Notes: a model not told the origin generated them from the letters alone. A stretch of DNA of 64,000 nucleotides from Rhodopirellula baltica (GCA_002901265.1 PPHI01000020.1:1-64000); one strand, 5' to 3'; positions 27,407 to 36,623 are shown, numbered from the stretch's first letter. A program made the numbers and translations.

Positions 27407-27758
27407 GGTGACGATGGGGAAATCGTAAAAGAGGTTTGTTTTCTGGCGATTTCGCAGGTTGCGAAGTTTCGAATCCGGACGGATCGCTTCGTCCCTCGCA
27501 CCAGATTTTCCCAGTTTTTATAGACGCGCAAACGGAATTGCGACAGCCCTCGCCCATCCGGTGCGGCTGACCAGAATCCGTGAAACCATCTCCGACAATG
27601 GTGCCCTTGAACCGGATAAACTGGGGGCGTCCCCAGTTTGAATGCCGCCTCTGCTGATCCGATTGGACGCGAAATCACGCTGTTCGATTTCCTAGCCCAC
27701 TCGTCCGTCAAGGTTCCGTGCCGGGTTCCTGCGTCTTTTCTTTCCCCGCGAGCCGATC
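27407..27758. other. Divergent intergenic region with a 9-bp hairpin
   Basis: 352 bases between DUF1015 (minus) and a sulfatase (plus). It contains a perfect hairpin (AAACTGGGG, loop GCGT, CCCCAGTTT; 27618-27639) about 120 bases before the sulfatase ATG. It may be a REP-type palindrome or a regulatory site. No gene seen. Confidence 0.4.
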
Positions 27759-29333
27759 ATGAAATCGCTGTTAAATCTTGTGCTGTGCCTGGTTGTCTCG
27801 CTCGTCTGCTCTCGCGCTGGTACTGCTGCCGAGCGGCCGAACATCATCCTGATTGTCTGTGATGACATGGGTTTCTCCGACATCGGATGCTATGGCAGCG
27901 AGATCGAAACCCCGAATCTCGATCGCTTGGCCAGAAACGGTTTACGACTGCGAGATTTCCACAACAACGCAAAATGCACCGAAACGCGAGCATCGTTGCT
28001 GACCGGACTTTGGCATCATCAGACCAACCAATTGAAAAAACCAGGGAACGTGACGCTTGCGGAGGTCTTGGGACAAGCCGGCTATCGAACGATGATGAGC
28101 GGCAAGTGGCACCTATCTGGTCACCCCATGGACCGTGGGTTCGACCGGTACTTTGGCTTCCTAAGTGGTGCGATTAATTACTTCACCGGCAAAGATTGGG
28201 GAAGTGGCGAGAACTTGATGCGACTGGATCGAGACGAGTATCAAACGCCAAGCGATTTCTACTCAACCGACGCGTTCACCGACTATGCGATCGAGTTTCT
28301 CAACGAAGCCCGCCAGCAGCAAGACGGTGAAAGCTCACAACCTTACTTCTTGTATCTCGCCCATAACGCTCCGCATTTTCCTTTGCAGGCTCCAGCAGAA
28401 GCGATCGCCAAGTATCGCGGACGGTACGACGCGGGATGGGACAAGCTGCGGGCACAACGATACGAGCGGCAACAGCAACTAGGACTTATCGATCGCACGT
28501 GGCCGTTGTCAAAACGTGACCCGAATGTCGAACCCTTTGACAACCTGACTCCATCGCAGCAAGACTTTTTAATCCCAATGATGGAAGTCTATGCGGCGAT
28601 GGTCGACCGGTTAGATCAAAACATCGGAAGACTGATCGATGACCTGGAGCGTCACGACGAACTTGACAACACGCTTATTATTTTTTTCTCCGACAACGGT
28701 GCCTGTCCGTATCAGCGATTGAAATCAGAAGGCGTTCCTCCGGGACCTGTTGAAAGCGATGTCGCCTACGATGCCCGCTGGGCCCATTTTTGCAATACGC
28801 CGCTGCGTTTGTATAAACAATACGCACATGAAGGCGGAACACTCTCGCCAATGATCGTGCATTGGCCAAATCGAATCACGAGAATCGGCGGCTTCTCAGA
28901 TGCGACCCATCACATTGTCGATTTGATGCCGACGTTCGTCGAACTTGCCGGCGGCAAGTATGCACCCTCTGGTTCGGCAAAGGAAACGGAGACATTGACA
29001 TTGCCGATGGAAGGCATTTCGATGCTCGGCACCTTCGATGGCTCGCCACAACAGTCACGTCCGCCGATCTTTTGGGAGTTCTCCGCGAACCATGCCGTTC
29101 GTGATGGCCAATGGAAACTTGTCGCCGAACGTGGCAAGCCCTGGGAACTCTATGACCTGTCCCGTGATCGCACCGAGACACAAGACCTGAGCCTTTCCAA
29201 ACCGGCAATAGTTACGCGAATGGCAGAAGCCTACGACCAATGGGCCAACCGAGTGGGAGCAAAGTCCCATACGCAAAGTGAAACTGCAAAGCCCAGTAGG
29301 CAATCTCAGCAATTCGATCTATCGAGCCGCTAG
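27759..29333 (+). CDS. Secreted sulfatase (type I family) with atypical active-site motif
   Basis: 524 residues with a signal peptide (LCLVVSLVCSRAGTAA). Sulfatase marks: NIILIVCDDMGFSDIGCYG (metal-binding Asp pair), the formylglycine region around Cys73 (KCTETRASLLTG), GKWHLSG, NAPHFPLQAPAE, FFSDNGACP and a C-terminal EFSANHAVRDGQWKLVAE. The usual formylglycine motif is C-X-P/A-X-R; here the third position is Glu. The rest of the catalytic set is present, so an active enzyme is plausible but maturation may differ. It hydrolyses sulfate esters of polysaccharides in the periplasm. It is one of two sulfatases in the window, consistent with marine glycan degradation. Confidence 0.92.
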   Translation: MKSLLNLVLCLVVSLVCSRAGTAAERPNIILIVCDDMGFSDIGCYGSEIETPNLDRLARNGLRLRDFHNNAKCTETRASLLTGLWHHQTNQLKKPGNVTLAEVLGQAGYRTMMSGKWHLSGHPMDRGFDRYFGFLSGAINYFTGKDWGSGENLMRLDRDEYQTPSDFYSTDAFTDYAIEFLNEARQQQDGESSQPYFLYLAHNAPHFPLQAPAEAIAKYRGRYDAGWDKLRAQRYERQQQLGLIDRTWPLSKRDPNVEPFDNLTPSQQDFLIPMMEVYAAMVDRLDQNIGRLIDDLERHDELDNTLIIFFSDNGACPYQRLKSEGVPPGPVESDVAYDARWAHFCNTPLRLYKQYAHEGGTLSPMIVHWPNRITRIGGFSDATHHIVDLMPTFVELAGGKYAPSGSAKETETLTLPMEGISMLGTFDGSPQQSRPPIFWEFSANHAVRDGQWKLVAERGKPWELYDLSRDRTETQDLSLSKPAIVTRMAEAYDQWANRVGAKSHTQSETAKPSRQSQQFDLSSR

Positions 29334-29558
29334 TACCGCACGATCGAGCCTGGTTAGCGAATCGAAACGCAACACCAATTGACTCGCCAAATACCGAAAA
29401 CAAGAAAAACCCCTACAGCCTGAACCCCATGTTGCCGATCTTCCGATAGCAAGGGGGAAAGCTTCATCGCATGCTCGCGCATCTGCGCGCCCCGATTTGT
29501 CGTGTCCAAAGGATTCTTGGACGCTAGCTCGATGTGACGTGGGATGAGGACATCAGGG

Positions 29559-30563
29559 ATGAAAACGCTCGCACGATCGTTTGTATTGGTTTCAATGGGG
29601 CTGCTATCCGTTGCGGCGCAATCTAGCGACGCGGATGCCCAACGTCCCGTCGTACCGGGTACCGGAAGCGAGATCGTCGGTGTTGCCGACGACTTCGAAG
29701 ATCCGTCGTGGAACTACATTCCACGTGACCCGAAAAGCACCGAGGATATCGACGAAAATCAGCGTGGACCGATGGGGCGAAGCACCAACGGACGCTGGTA
29801 CGAAGGTGTCAAACGCGGCCACCCAGATGTTGTCAAACGTGTATCGACCCCAGAGGGTGGGATTCCCGGAAGCACCGGCGCTCTCTTGATGCGCAGCAAG
29901 TTTACCGGAATCCCCGGCCGTCCCAGCGGCACGATGCACCAAGACGACTTCGTTGCCAATGTCCAGTACCGCCTCAAGCGACGTCTCGACATCTCGGAAG
30001 TCCCATCGGTGACGACCCGAGTCTTCTTGCCGCCGGTTGAGTCTTGGGAAGACCGCAGTGGTCCACACTTCGGTTTCCGTCTGGCGCTCGAAACCACAGC
30101 GATGGTTGACAAGGAAGTCGGCGTTGGGATCTTCAAACGCACCGTCGAAGAGATGGGCAACGAAGTCTACTGGCCCGGCATGTTTGTCGAGTTCGAGAGC
30201 AAAAAGCAAACTCGTAAAGAACACGACTACGCGTACTTGCGAATTCGCGGAAATAGTCGAGGCGGGGATTTCCGTGGTCCCCAAATCACCACCACCGGCT
30301 GGTGGACGATGGGCATGAGCGTGACTCCGGACGGCATGGTGCACTACTACGCTTCGCCAGGCATCGACGACCTAACCGAAGACGACTACATCACCAGCCA
30401 GTACCCGTATGGCTACCGCGCCGAGCGGTTCCGTACATTCTTCTACAACGTCTGCAGTGCTGACGACGGGCAGCGCTGGAGCACAACGTTTATCGTTGAC
30501 GATCCTAAAGTTTTCGTACTGCGTCCCAAAGGACAACAGCGGATCGCAACACGCCCCAACTAG
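29559..30563 (+). CDS. Conserved secreted protein of unknown function
   Basis: 334 residues from ATG 29559 (MKTLARSFVLVSMGLLSVAA gives a signal peptide); ATG 29544 is an in-frame alternative. The mature part starts with VVPGTGSEIVGVADDFEDP and is rich in aromatic and charged strands (HFGFRLALETTAM, YAYLRIRGNS, GWWTMGMSVTPDGMVHYYASPG), suggesting a beta-sandwich. I recognise it only as a planctomycete-type conserved hypothetical. It is presumably periplasmic or surface bound. A terminator follows. Confidence 0.72.
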   Translation: MKTLARSFVLVSMGLLSVAAQSSDADAQRPVVPGTGSEIVGVADDFEDPSWNYIPRDPKSTEDIDENQRGPMGRSTNGRWYEGVKRGHPDVVKRVSTPEGGIPGSTGALLMRSKFTGIPGRPSGTMHQDDFVANVQYRLKRRLDISEVPSVTTRVFLPPVESWEDRSGPHFGFRLALETTAMVDKEVGVGIFKRTVEEMGNEVYWPGMFVEFESKKQTRKEHDYAYLRIRGNSRGGDFRGPQITTTGWWTMGMSVTPDGMVHYYASPGIDDLTEDDYITSQYPYGYRAERFRTFFYNVCSADDGQRWSTTFIVDDPKVFVLRPKGQQRIATRPN

Positions 30564-30600
30564 GCTAGCAAGCCTTGCTGGTTGACAATCGAATGACGCT

Positions 30601-30641
30601 ACGGGCTGGAATCGGTGATCGATTTCAGCCCGTGTTGTTTT
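30601..30641 (+). terminator. Rho-independent terminator after the 29559-30563 gene
   Basis: A 13-bp stem (30601-30613 with 30621-30633, one G-U pair), 7-base loop, then GTTGTTTT. It lies 37 bases past the stop codon. Confidence 0.75.
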
Positions 30642-30777
30642 GGTGAAGAGACGTGCATGTACACGGTTGCCATGATCCCCCCTGTCACGATTGTCCGAAT
30701 TTGAATCTGGACGTTGTCCCTCAGTTCCCTTGCCGCACGCCAATTAGCGACCAATTCTGAAACAGGGACGATGCCGT

Positions 30778-31875
30778 ATGGCTTGGCGTCGGATTGGTCT
30801 CCGCTATCTAAGCATCAAGGGAATGTTCAACTCCACTGCGATACACAAAATGCGGGTTGGGATCACGGTTTTGACCGTGACATGCCTGATCGCTATCTGT
30901 GGCTATGTGGTCGCCGGTTGGAGTTACGTAGACGCGCTCTATATGGTGGTGATCACCATTTTTGGAGTCGGCTACAGCGAAGTTCAACCGATCGATTCGC
31001 CCTCGTTGAAACTGTTCACGGCCTCACTGATTGTGGCCGGTTGCAGTTCGGCGATTTACGTTCTTGGTGCCTTCATTCAGATGATTACCGAAGGCGAAGT
31101 CTTAAGAGCCATAGGGGCACACCGAATGAGTTTGGGCATCAAGGAAACGACCGGTCATGTGATCGTTTGTGGCTACGGTCGTGTCGGCCAAAACCTCGTC
31201 AAAGAGCTACGGCACCTTGGTGTCGACTTCGTTGTGATCGACCGAGACATGCAGCGGCTTAATGAAGCCGAACGCGAAGGTCACCTGGTGATTTGTGGTG
31301 ATGCCTCGTGCGAGGAAACACTCACCTCCGCCGGGATCGATCGCGCGAGTGCTTTTGCGGCGGTCTTGCCAAGTGATGCCGAAAACGTGTTCGCAACATT
31401 GACCGCTCGCGAGCTGAATGAATCGATCGAGATTGTTGCCCGATGTGAGACCGAATCGACGGAACGAAAACTGTATCGCAGCGGGGCGACGCGTGTCGTC
31501 TTGCCAACCATGATTGGTGCTTCACGAATCGCGCACTTGATCACCTGCCCAACGATCGAATCGATCGTCGATGACACGCGTTCGCTCTATCGACTGAACC
31601 AAGACTTAAAAATCTTCGGACTGGACTTGCTTGAAATACCGATCGACGGGAAGTCAGCTTTCCAGAACAGGACCGTACGTGAAATCGAAAGCAGCGGTGA
31701 CGGTGGCAACGTGATTGTCGCGATTCGGGGACACGAAGGTGACATCGTTCGGAATCCCGAGGCCAATCGAACGATCGTTTGCGGAGACCATCTGATCGTG
31801 CTCTCCCATCGCGAAGACCTCGCAAAACTCCATCACAAGGTCTCGCATCAAGGTGCCACGCTGGCCAGCGTGTGA
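30778..31875 (+). CDS. Potassium channel with RCK (TrkA-N/TrkA-C) domains
   Basis: 365 residues. Two membrane helices (GITVLTVTCLIAICGYVVAG and LFTASLIVAGCSSAIYVLGA) flank a pore loop with the filter IFGVGYSEV (about 61-69), a variant of the usual TVGYG. Next comes an RCK N-terminal Rossmann domain: HVIVCGYGRVGQNL (127-140), acidic strand end VVIDRD, and CGDASCEETL. A TrkA-C-like domain ends the protein (DLLEIPIDGKSAFQNRTV, ILSHRED-type end HLIVLSHRED). The 2TM-RCK build indicates a ligand-gated (nucleotide or Ca2+) K+ channel in the inner membrane. The start ATG 30778 is the longest plausible. Confidence 0.92.
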   Translation: MAWRRIGLRYLSIKGMFNSTAIHKMRVGITVLTVTCLIAICGYVVAGWSYVDALYMVVITIFGVGYSEVQPIDSPSLKLFTASLIVAGCSSAIYVLGAFIQMITEGEVLRAIGAHRMSLGIKETTGHVIVCGYGRVGQNLVKELRHLGVDFVVIDRDMQRLNEAEREGHLVICGDASCEETLTSAGIDRASAFAAVLPSDAENVFATLTARELNESIEIVARCETESTERKLYRSGATRVVLPTMIGASRIAHLITCPTIESIVDDTRSLYRLNQDLKIFGLDLLEIPIDGKSAFQNRTVREIESSGDGGNVIVAIRGHEGDIVRNPEANRTIVCGDHLIVLSHREDLAKLHHKVSHQGATLASV

Positions 31876-32111
31876 AATCCTTTCTTCGCCCACCGACAAA
31901 TCTGCGTTGTGCAATTTGGCAGTTTGTCGTTTTGCGTTGAATAACGCGATCGACTTTCTATCACGATCGCGGACAAATACTTGGTCAGGATGCCCCTTCA
32001 GAACATTCGGGTTTCCCGTCGCGTTTCACGGGCGGTTTCGGCATCGATCTTGCATCAAGTCACTCTCAATTGATATTGCAACAAGCAACCAAACGATAAA
32101 ACGAGTGACTC

Positions 32112-33005
32112 ATGCGACTTTCACGTACATCAAACTATTCGTTGGCGCTACTGTGCTGTTCCGCCTTCTCAAGCGTCGGATTTGCACAGGGCCCTAGTTT
32201 TTCAAGCCAAGCCGGACAGCGACCTTCGTCAGCAGCATCGCGAATGCAATCGATCGGGTCGGCAGGTCTTCTGGAATCGTACCGCGGACAGCTCGGGCAA
32301 GCGACGAATCAGCCAACAGGTCGACTGCAAAGCAACCAAGCCAGTTCGTTGCGTCAGGTCGGTTACCGAGGCGACGCGGATGTTGCAGCCAGCTCAAGAG
32401 TCCAGCAGACGGTCTGGATGCAAGGTTCCGGGATGGGGTTCCCAGGTGGCGATATTCCTGGCGGCACGAATGCCCCTTCGATGCCGACGTCACCAGACCC
32501 AGCCTTACCGGAGACTGCGCCCTACACGCCTGCCCCACAGTCGCAGCGAAGTCTCCCTTCGCCCGCTCCCGCACAATCATTTGCGAACAGTTCTAATGTT
32601 CCCTCGCCGTCGGATTTGACGCCGATGGACCCGCCGTCGTTGCGGTCGAACGCTTTCGCTCGAATGGACAATTGCAACCAGATTACGCCTCCAAGCCACT
32701 ACCAATACATGGCAGCGAATGTCTACAGCGGAGGCTGTGGCGCGGTCGCTCCTATGGGGTATGCGACGGTTGCGCCGACGTCACTTGCACCAGAAATAGC
32801 AGCTCCGGCGGTGATGCCTACAGTCGCCACGACGGGACCGATGATCGCCCCACCAGTGGCAACGCCCGCGGCACCCGCACGTGCACTGATTTCATTGGGC
32901 CAAGATCGTTACATGGTCCAGGTCGGGCAGGGCTTGTGGGGGCAACCGGTGGCATACGTTCCCGGACAAGCATTACGCAATTGGTTGCGTTACTTTTCGC
33001 CGTAA
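32112..33005 (+). CDS. Secreted Pro/Ser/Ala-rich protein
   Basis: 297 residues with a signal peptide (YSLALLCCSAFSSVGFAQG). The middle is low complexity, rich in Pro, Ser, Ala and Gln. The last 40 residues (ALISLGQDRYMVQVGQGLWG, QPVAYVPGQALRNWLRYF) look like a compact conserved C-terminal domain seen in planctomycete exported proteins. The low-complexity part suggests an extended cell-surface stalk. No enzymatic motif seen. Confidence 0.7.
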   Translation: MRLSRTSNYSLALLCCSAFSSVGFAQGPSFSSQAGQRPSSAASRMQSIGSAGLLESYRGQLGQATNQPTGRLQSNQASSLRQVGYRGDADVAASSRVQQTVWMQGSGMGFPGGDIPGGTNAPSMPTSPDPALPETAPYTPAPQSQRSLPSPAPAQSFANSSNVPSPSDLTPMDPPSLRSNAFARMDNCNQITPPSHYQYMAANVYSGGCGAVAPMGYATVAPTSLAPEIAAPAVMPTVATTGPMIAPPVATPAAPARALISLGQDRYMVQVGQGLWGQPVAYVPGQALRNWLRYFSP

Positions 33006-33213
33006 TGATTGGTTTGGCTGATCGAGTTTTGGCTTTGCCACCGAAGGCCGGACAGACAAGATTTCGGGAATATCGAGGTTCTGAGGGGATCTGCATCGCT
33101 CGATCTTAAAACAAAGTTCTCGAGCCGCTTGCAAGGAACGAGCGGAGCCGATACTTTACTGCACCACCGAAGAGCGAACCCGGCGACAGTCGACTCACTC
33201 TAGGTAGAACCAA

Positions 33214-33298
33214 GCGGATGTGGCGGAACTGGCAGACGCGCTAGATTCAGGTTCTAGTCCTCGATAAGGGGGTGGAGGTTCAAATCCTCTCATCCGCA
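33214..33298 (+). tRNA. tRNA-Leu (anticodon CAG)
   Basis: 85 bases. Acceptor arm GCGGATG (33214-33220) pairs with CATCCGC (33291-33297), with discriminator A. The anticodon stem-loop CTAGATTCAGGTTCTAG gives CAG, reading CUG. A long variable arm follows, as expected for a class II tRNA, and the T arm is GGAGGTTCAAATCCTC. CCA is not encoded. tRNA-Leu genes are common integration sites, and the accessory stretch at 35-40 kb lies downstream, but I found no repeat of the 3' end. Confidence 0.95.
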
Positions 33299-33307
33299 CT
33301 CAATCAA

Positions 33308-33348
33308 CCCTGGCAAGATTGCAGCTCGCAAGCTTGTCGGGGTTTTTT
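33308..33348 (+). terminator. Terminator after tRNA-Leu
   Basis: A 10-bp stem (33308-33317 with 33333-33342, two G-U pairs) followed directly by T6 (33343-33348), starting ten bases after the tRNA. Confidence 0.8.
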
Positions 33349-33438
33349 GATGCGCCGATCGCAACTTTCGCCTCATTGTCAGCGAACTTCAATGCGAGAA
33401 TCACGATCTTTGGCGACACCATCCACAGGAGGATCGCG

Positions 33439-33975
33439 ATGCCGGAGACTCTCTCAATCAATCGACTTCATCAGCACCGGATATGGTCCAACCATCGACT
33501 GCTTGCCGCCGTGCAAGAGCTTTCGGCGGAGCAGCTTCGGCAACGGTTTGAGATCGGACAAGGCTCGATTTGGAAAACACTGACTCACCTCTACGCCGCC
33601 GAATACGTTTGGCTGGCTGCACTGAAAGGCGACGTGACCCCGCTTACGCCAGGTGATCAACAGGGAAAGCTTCCGGGGAACCAAGAAGGAGACAATCCAA
33701 TCCAGACTCTCAGCGAACTCGAACAACGCTGGCGTTTGCTTGATAAAGAGTGGCAAGGCTATCTGGACGCGCTCAAGGATGCCGATTTAAACCGCCCGAT
33801 CAACAAGGTCAGCTCACTCTCTGGTCAACGATCTTCTACGAAGTGTGTGGATATCTTGCTACACGTCTGCACCCACGCGCAATACACGACGTCACAACTA
33901 ATCAACATGCTCCGCCAAGTCGGCCATACGGAGCTACCAGACGTAATGCTAATCACGATGGCAAGAACCAGCTGA
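33439..33975 (+). CDS. DinB/YfiT-like putative metalloenzyme
   Basis: 178 residues from ATG 33439, chosen for the strong ribosome binding site AGGAGG at 33427-33432; the longer frame from 33319 crosses the tRNA terminator. DinB-like four-helix bundle with the three metal-binding histidines His50 (TLTHLYAAEY), His142 and His146 (LLHVCTHAQY). Family members bind Ni or Zn and several are thiol transferases; the substrate here is unknown. Cytoplasmic. Confidence 0.9.
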   Translation: MPETLSINRLHQHRIWSNHRLLAAVQELSAEQLRQRFEIGQGSIWKTLTHLYAAEYVWLAALKGDVTPLTPGDQQGKLPGNQEGDNPIQTLSELEQRWRLLDKEWQGYLDALKDADLNRPINKVSSLSGQRSSTKCVDILLHVCTHAQYTTSQLINMLRQVGHTELPDVMLITMARTS

Positions 33976-34431
33976 ACTCCCGAGTGGAAGCTGACTGCAT
34001 CTTTCTAAACAGGTACCTGGTACCTGTTTAGTTCGAAACAGACCACTTTTGCTCGAACTAGCGAGATTTTGCAATGCTCGAATTGCACACAGCAACCTCT
34101 CACTGGACCAATAAGACAGCGTTTAGTTGTGGTGATCTGATAGGTTCGACCCTTGTGCCAATTGAAAAAGATGATGCCACAATTCCTGCCGCATTGCGTC
34201 ACGACTTAGCGTATTGCGTCACGACTTAGCGTATTGCGTCACGCGAGGCGAGGCCCGCCAGTTCGTGTAGAAATGCGGCATGTCAATCTACCGGATTGGT
34301 TGAAATATGCTGAAAGTGACCCTTCCGTTGGTTGCTTCCGTTGGGGGGAGTGGTAGTCTCCCACGCGTTGTGATTCGTAGGGGGCGTACGAATTGGTGAA
34401 TCAATTCTTGTATTCAGCAGCGAGACCAACG
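33976..34431. other. Intergenic region with perfect palindrome and 20-bp tandem repeat
   Basis: 456 bases without a credible gene. At 34006-34030 there is a perfect inverted repeat: 12-base arms TAAACAGGTACC and GGTACCTGTTTA around one T. At 34191-34244 a 20-base unit (GTATTGCGTCACGACTTAGC) is repeated about 2.7 times. A 65-codon minus-strand frame across it lacks coding character. Confidence 0.6.
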
Positions 34432-35073
34432 ATGCGTTCATTGAAGAAGTTAGTGGTTTGTATTGCCGTGCTTTTTGCAACAGCGGGGCAAGTTCAGGGT
34501 GGAATTCTATTTCACTTTACTGAATCAGGTGGAAGCGTTTTGATGCAATCGTCCGGAACATTTAACACTGCAAATTTGGTTTCCGTGCCAACCTCCGGTT
34601 GGGGAAACTCTGGGGTCGAGACTAACACGGCTCCTCAGTCAGATATCATGGGCGATACCACGATGGGGGCGGTAAACACTGCTTTTGGGTTTAACGCAGG
34701 CACCGACCTTTCGCCATGGGTTGGTGATATGTTTACCACCTCCAATTTCAATTGGTCGTCGACCGGTACGACCCAATTCGCGACATACTACTTCAGCGGT
34801 GGTCTGCGAACTCCTGGAATCGCCATTGCGGCCGATGACCTTTCAGGCAATATCTGGACCCCGGACGTCTCCTGGTCAAAGTCGGGTACCTTTGCCAGCT
34901 TAGGATTAACGGAAGGTCTCTACACGATTACGGACGCCGTTACCAGCGAGTCCATTTCCATTCAAATCGGAAACCAAGTCGCGACGGTTCCTGAACCAAC
35001 CACATTTGCCATGTTCTCGATTGGCGCCTGCATCGCAGGTTTTGGCGGGCTTCGTCGTCGACGAGAAGCATAG
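34432..35073 (+). CDS. PEP-CTERM sorted exported protein
   Basis: 213 residues from ATG 34432, which begins a signal peptide (LVVCIAVLFATAGQVQG). The C-terminus is a PEP-CTERM sorting tag: VPEPTTFAMF, a hydrophobic stretch, then GGLRRRREA. Such proteins are cleaved and attached by an exosortase (not in this window) and are often linked to exopolysaccharide. The body (ILFHFTESGGSVLMQSSGTF onward) is Ser/Thr/Gly-rich beta structure, a type common in surface or floc-forming proteins. A terminator follows. Confidence 0.9.
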   Translation: MRSLKKLVVCIAVLFATAGQVQGGILFHFTESGGSVLMQSSGTFNTANLVSVPTSGWGNSGVETNTAPQSDIMGDTTMGAVNTAFGFNAGTDLSPWVGDMFTTSNFNWSSTGTTQFATYYFSGGLRTPGIAIAADDLSGNIWTPDVSWSKSGTFASLGLTEGLYTITDAVTSESISIQIGNQVATVPEPTTFAMFSIGACIAGFGGLRRRREA

Positions 35074-35103
35074 TAATCAGCGTCAATCCATAAGCGTAAA
35101 CTG

Positions 35104-35139
35104 ACGGGCGGCCTGTGAATGGCCGCCCGTTTCCATTTT
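35104..35139 (+). terminator. Rho-independent terminator after the PEP-CTERM gene
   Basis: A perfect 10-bp GC-rich stem (ACGGGCGGCC 35104-35113 with GGCCGCCCGT 35121-35130), 7-base loop, then TTCCATTTT. Confidence 0.8.
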
Positions 35140-35316
35140 GAGGCTTCTCGGATTTTTGAAGCCTTGAAGATGCCCCCATTTAGAAACACCAGTCTGGGTT
35201 CTGCAACAGATCGGACCTATGGACTCAAGGATGAACCGAAGTCCGTGGGTTCGAAGGCAGCGAATCATCGCTTCGTCCACTTACAAAAGCTTTCGAGCGG
35301 TTCAGTCAAGGTACCT

Positions 35317-35715
35317 TCAACTCCACTGCGGTAAAGCAATCACTCCACGGGCCGGATGGTGCCATCCATAAAATGTCACTGTCAGGTGATGAGCGGCCTG
35401 ATCTGGCTCGTTTCGAGTCAGCAAACACTCGTCCAGGCGAAGATGAATGAACGGGTTTTCGTTGCCGCCGGGGCACTGGATCGCAATCCCAAAGTCTTCT
35501 TCGGCGTCTGGGAAATCAAACTGTAGAAACTTTGATTCACCCAGTGAGCCGTACAGCCACGTGGCGGCCTCCCATTGCATCGCCGGGGGAGGCAGTAGCT
35601 CGATCGCCTGCTGAAACTTCGCTCTAGCTTCGGTAAACGCTTCTTCCTCCATCAACACATTGCCTTGCTCCGACAGCGCAGTGATCCGCTGATAGACAGA
35701 AGGTGAAATTTCCAA
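35317..35715 (-). pseudogene. TPR immunity-like protein truncated by a REP element
   Basis: About 132 residues from a likely TTG start at 35715. A clear TPR-like region reads ALSEQGNVLMEEEAFTEARA, then KFQQAIELLPPP, WEAATWLYGSLGESKFL and NPFIHLRLDECLL. This pattern is that of small TPR proteins that often sit beside polymorphic toxins as immunity proteins; that link is inference from memory of the family. The C-terminus after DQAAHHLTV is replaced by residues coming from a REP-like palindrome (35354-35367), so the gene is probably truncated. No toxin gene lies next to it. Confidence 0.5.
35354..35367. repeat. REP-like palindrome 1
   Basis: GGATGGTGCCATCC, the core shared with four other sites in 35-40 kb (see 36624, 38437, 39452, 40128). 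It lies inside the 3' end of the truncated TPR gene. Confidence 0.6.
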
Positions 35716-35816
35716 CCTACACCTGATATGACTGCGGCGCGACAGTCGATTCGAAGTTTCGTTATAAGCTTGCGAACCGACCACGACCTTGCCGTCGTAC
35801 TGCAACCCTAGTCGTG

Positions 35817-36190
35817 TTATCGCCCGAAGTTGACAAATTCTTCTGTGCATTCCGGGTCAAGGTAGTGCCCAAACCGCAGAACACACTGAGACTGACTTGG
35901 GAAAAGCTCCTCACTGATCGCCGAAAAGAAACGCCTAGTATCCCGGCAGCTAAAGTAGATCCGTGCTTCGCCCTCGCCAAATTCCGCATCTTCAAACTCC
36001 CAATCCAGCCGATCGGCAGCGGGCGTTTGTCTGTTCGTTCTATCGAATGCAGACTCGAGCCTGTCAATCATCGCCTGCACCCACTTACGCTGGTCGATGG
36101 CAGGGTCGAGATCGGCCATTCCAAAGCGAAACACCAGTGTCTCGCAGGTTCCGGCCTTACCGACATCTGCCTTCTTCGTTCCTGTACGAA
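35817..36190 (-). pseudogene. C-terminal fragment of an unknown protein
   Basis: The minus strand carries about 120 codons with good coding character (ETLVFRFGMADLDPAIDQRK, then WVQAMIDRLESAF, DWEFEDAEFGEGEARIYF, VLRFGHYLDPECTEEFVNFG, stop 35817), but no start. Its front is fused to the broken 3' end of the RAYT gene at about 36190-36200. I do not recognise the family. It lies directly upstream of the TPR immunity-like fragment, so both may come from one former toxin-immunity-type locus. Confidence 0.45.
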
Positions 36191-36194
36191 TAAT

Positions 36195-36562
36195 CTGCTC
36201 ACCAGCCTGTTGACATCGTTTTCGTTCGGTTTGGCGAGGTGCTCTTCCAGTCGTCTGCCGGGGAAGACACGCAGCCAGCGGATCGCGACTTCTTCGTCGC
36301 TCCACTGAGCACAGACATCCGGCCGGTTGCGGAGGATCTGATGCATATGGTTGCTCATGACCGCATAGCTGAGCAAATCAACGGCAAATACCGAGGCGAG
36401 CGCTTCGAGACGGCGGCGGATCCATTCTTTGCGAAAGGAATAGTCCTTCCCGGAAACGGGATCGACGCCGGCGAGCCAAGCGCGGCGAACACAACGCTGC
36501 TGGATATGGACTATACAGACATCACCTGAGGTGAACTGTTCACATCGCTTAGGCCGAGGCAT
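36195..36562 (-). pseudogene. RAYT (REP-associated tyrosine transposase), copy 1, 3' truncated
   Basis: The N-terminal 120 or so residues are intact: MPRPKRCEQFTSGDVCIVHI, CVRRAWLAGVDPVSGKDY, RREWIRRRLEALASVFAVD-type helix, the HUH-type His pair in YAVMSNHMHQILRNRPDV, and SDEEVAIRWLRVFPGRRLEE. After KPNENDVNRL the sequence no longer follows the family, so the catalytic Tyr region is lost. RAYTs are single-copy-derived IS200-like nucleases that mobilise REP palindromes. The 5' flank (36541-36640) is nearly identical to that of copy 2. Confidence 0.8.
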
Positions 36563-36623
36563 CGCACTCTCCTGTGTGGGGGCGCGGTCAATCTACCGGA
36601 CGAGCGGATCGAGTCAAGCATTT

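Noticed and set aside
29604-30344. 246-codon minus-strand open frame
   Set aside because: Antisense to the secreted protein gene at 29559, which has a signal peptide, terminator and coding character.
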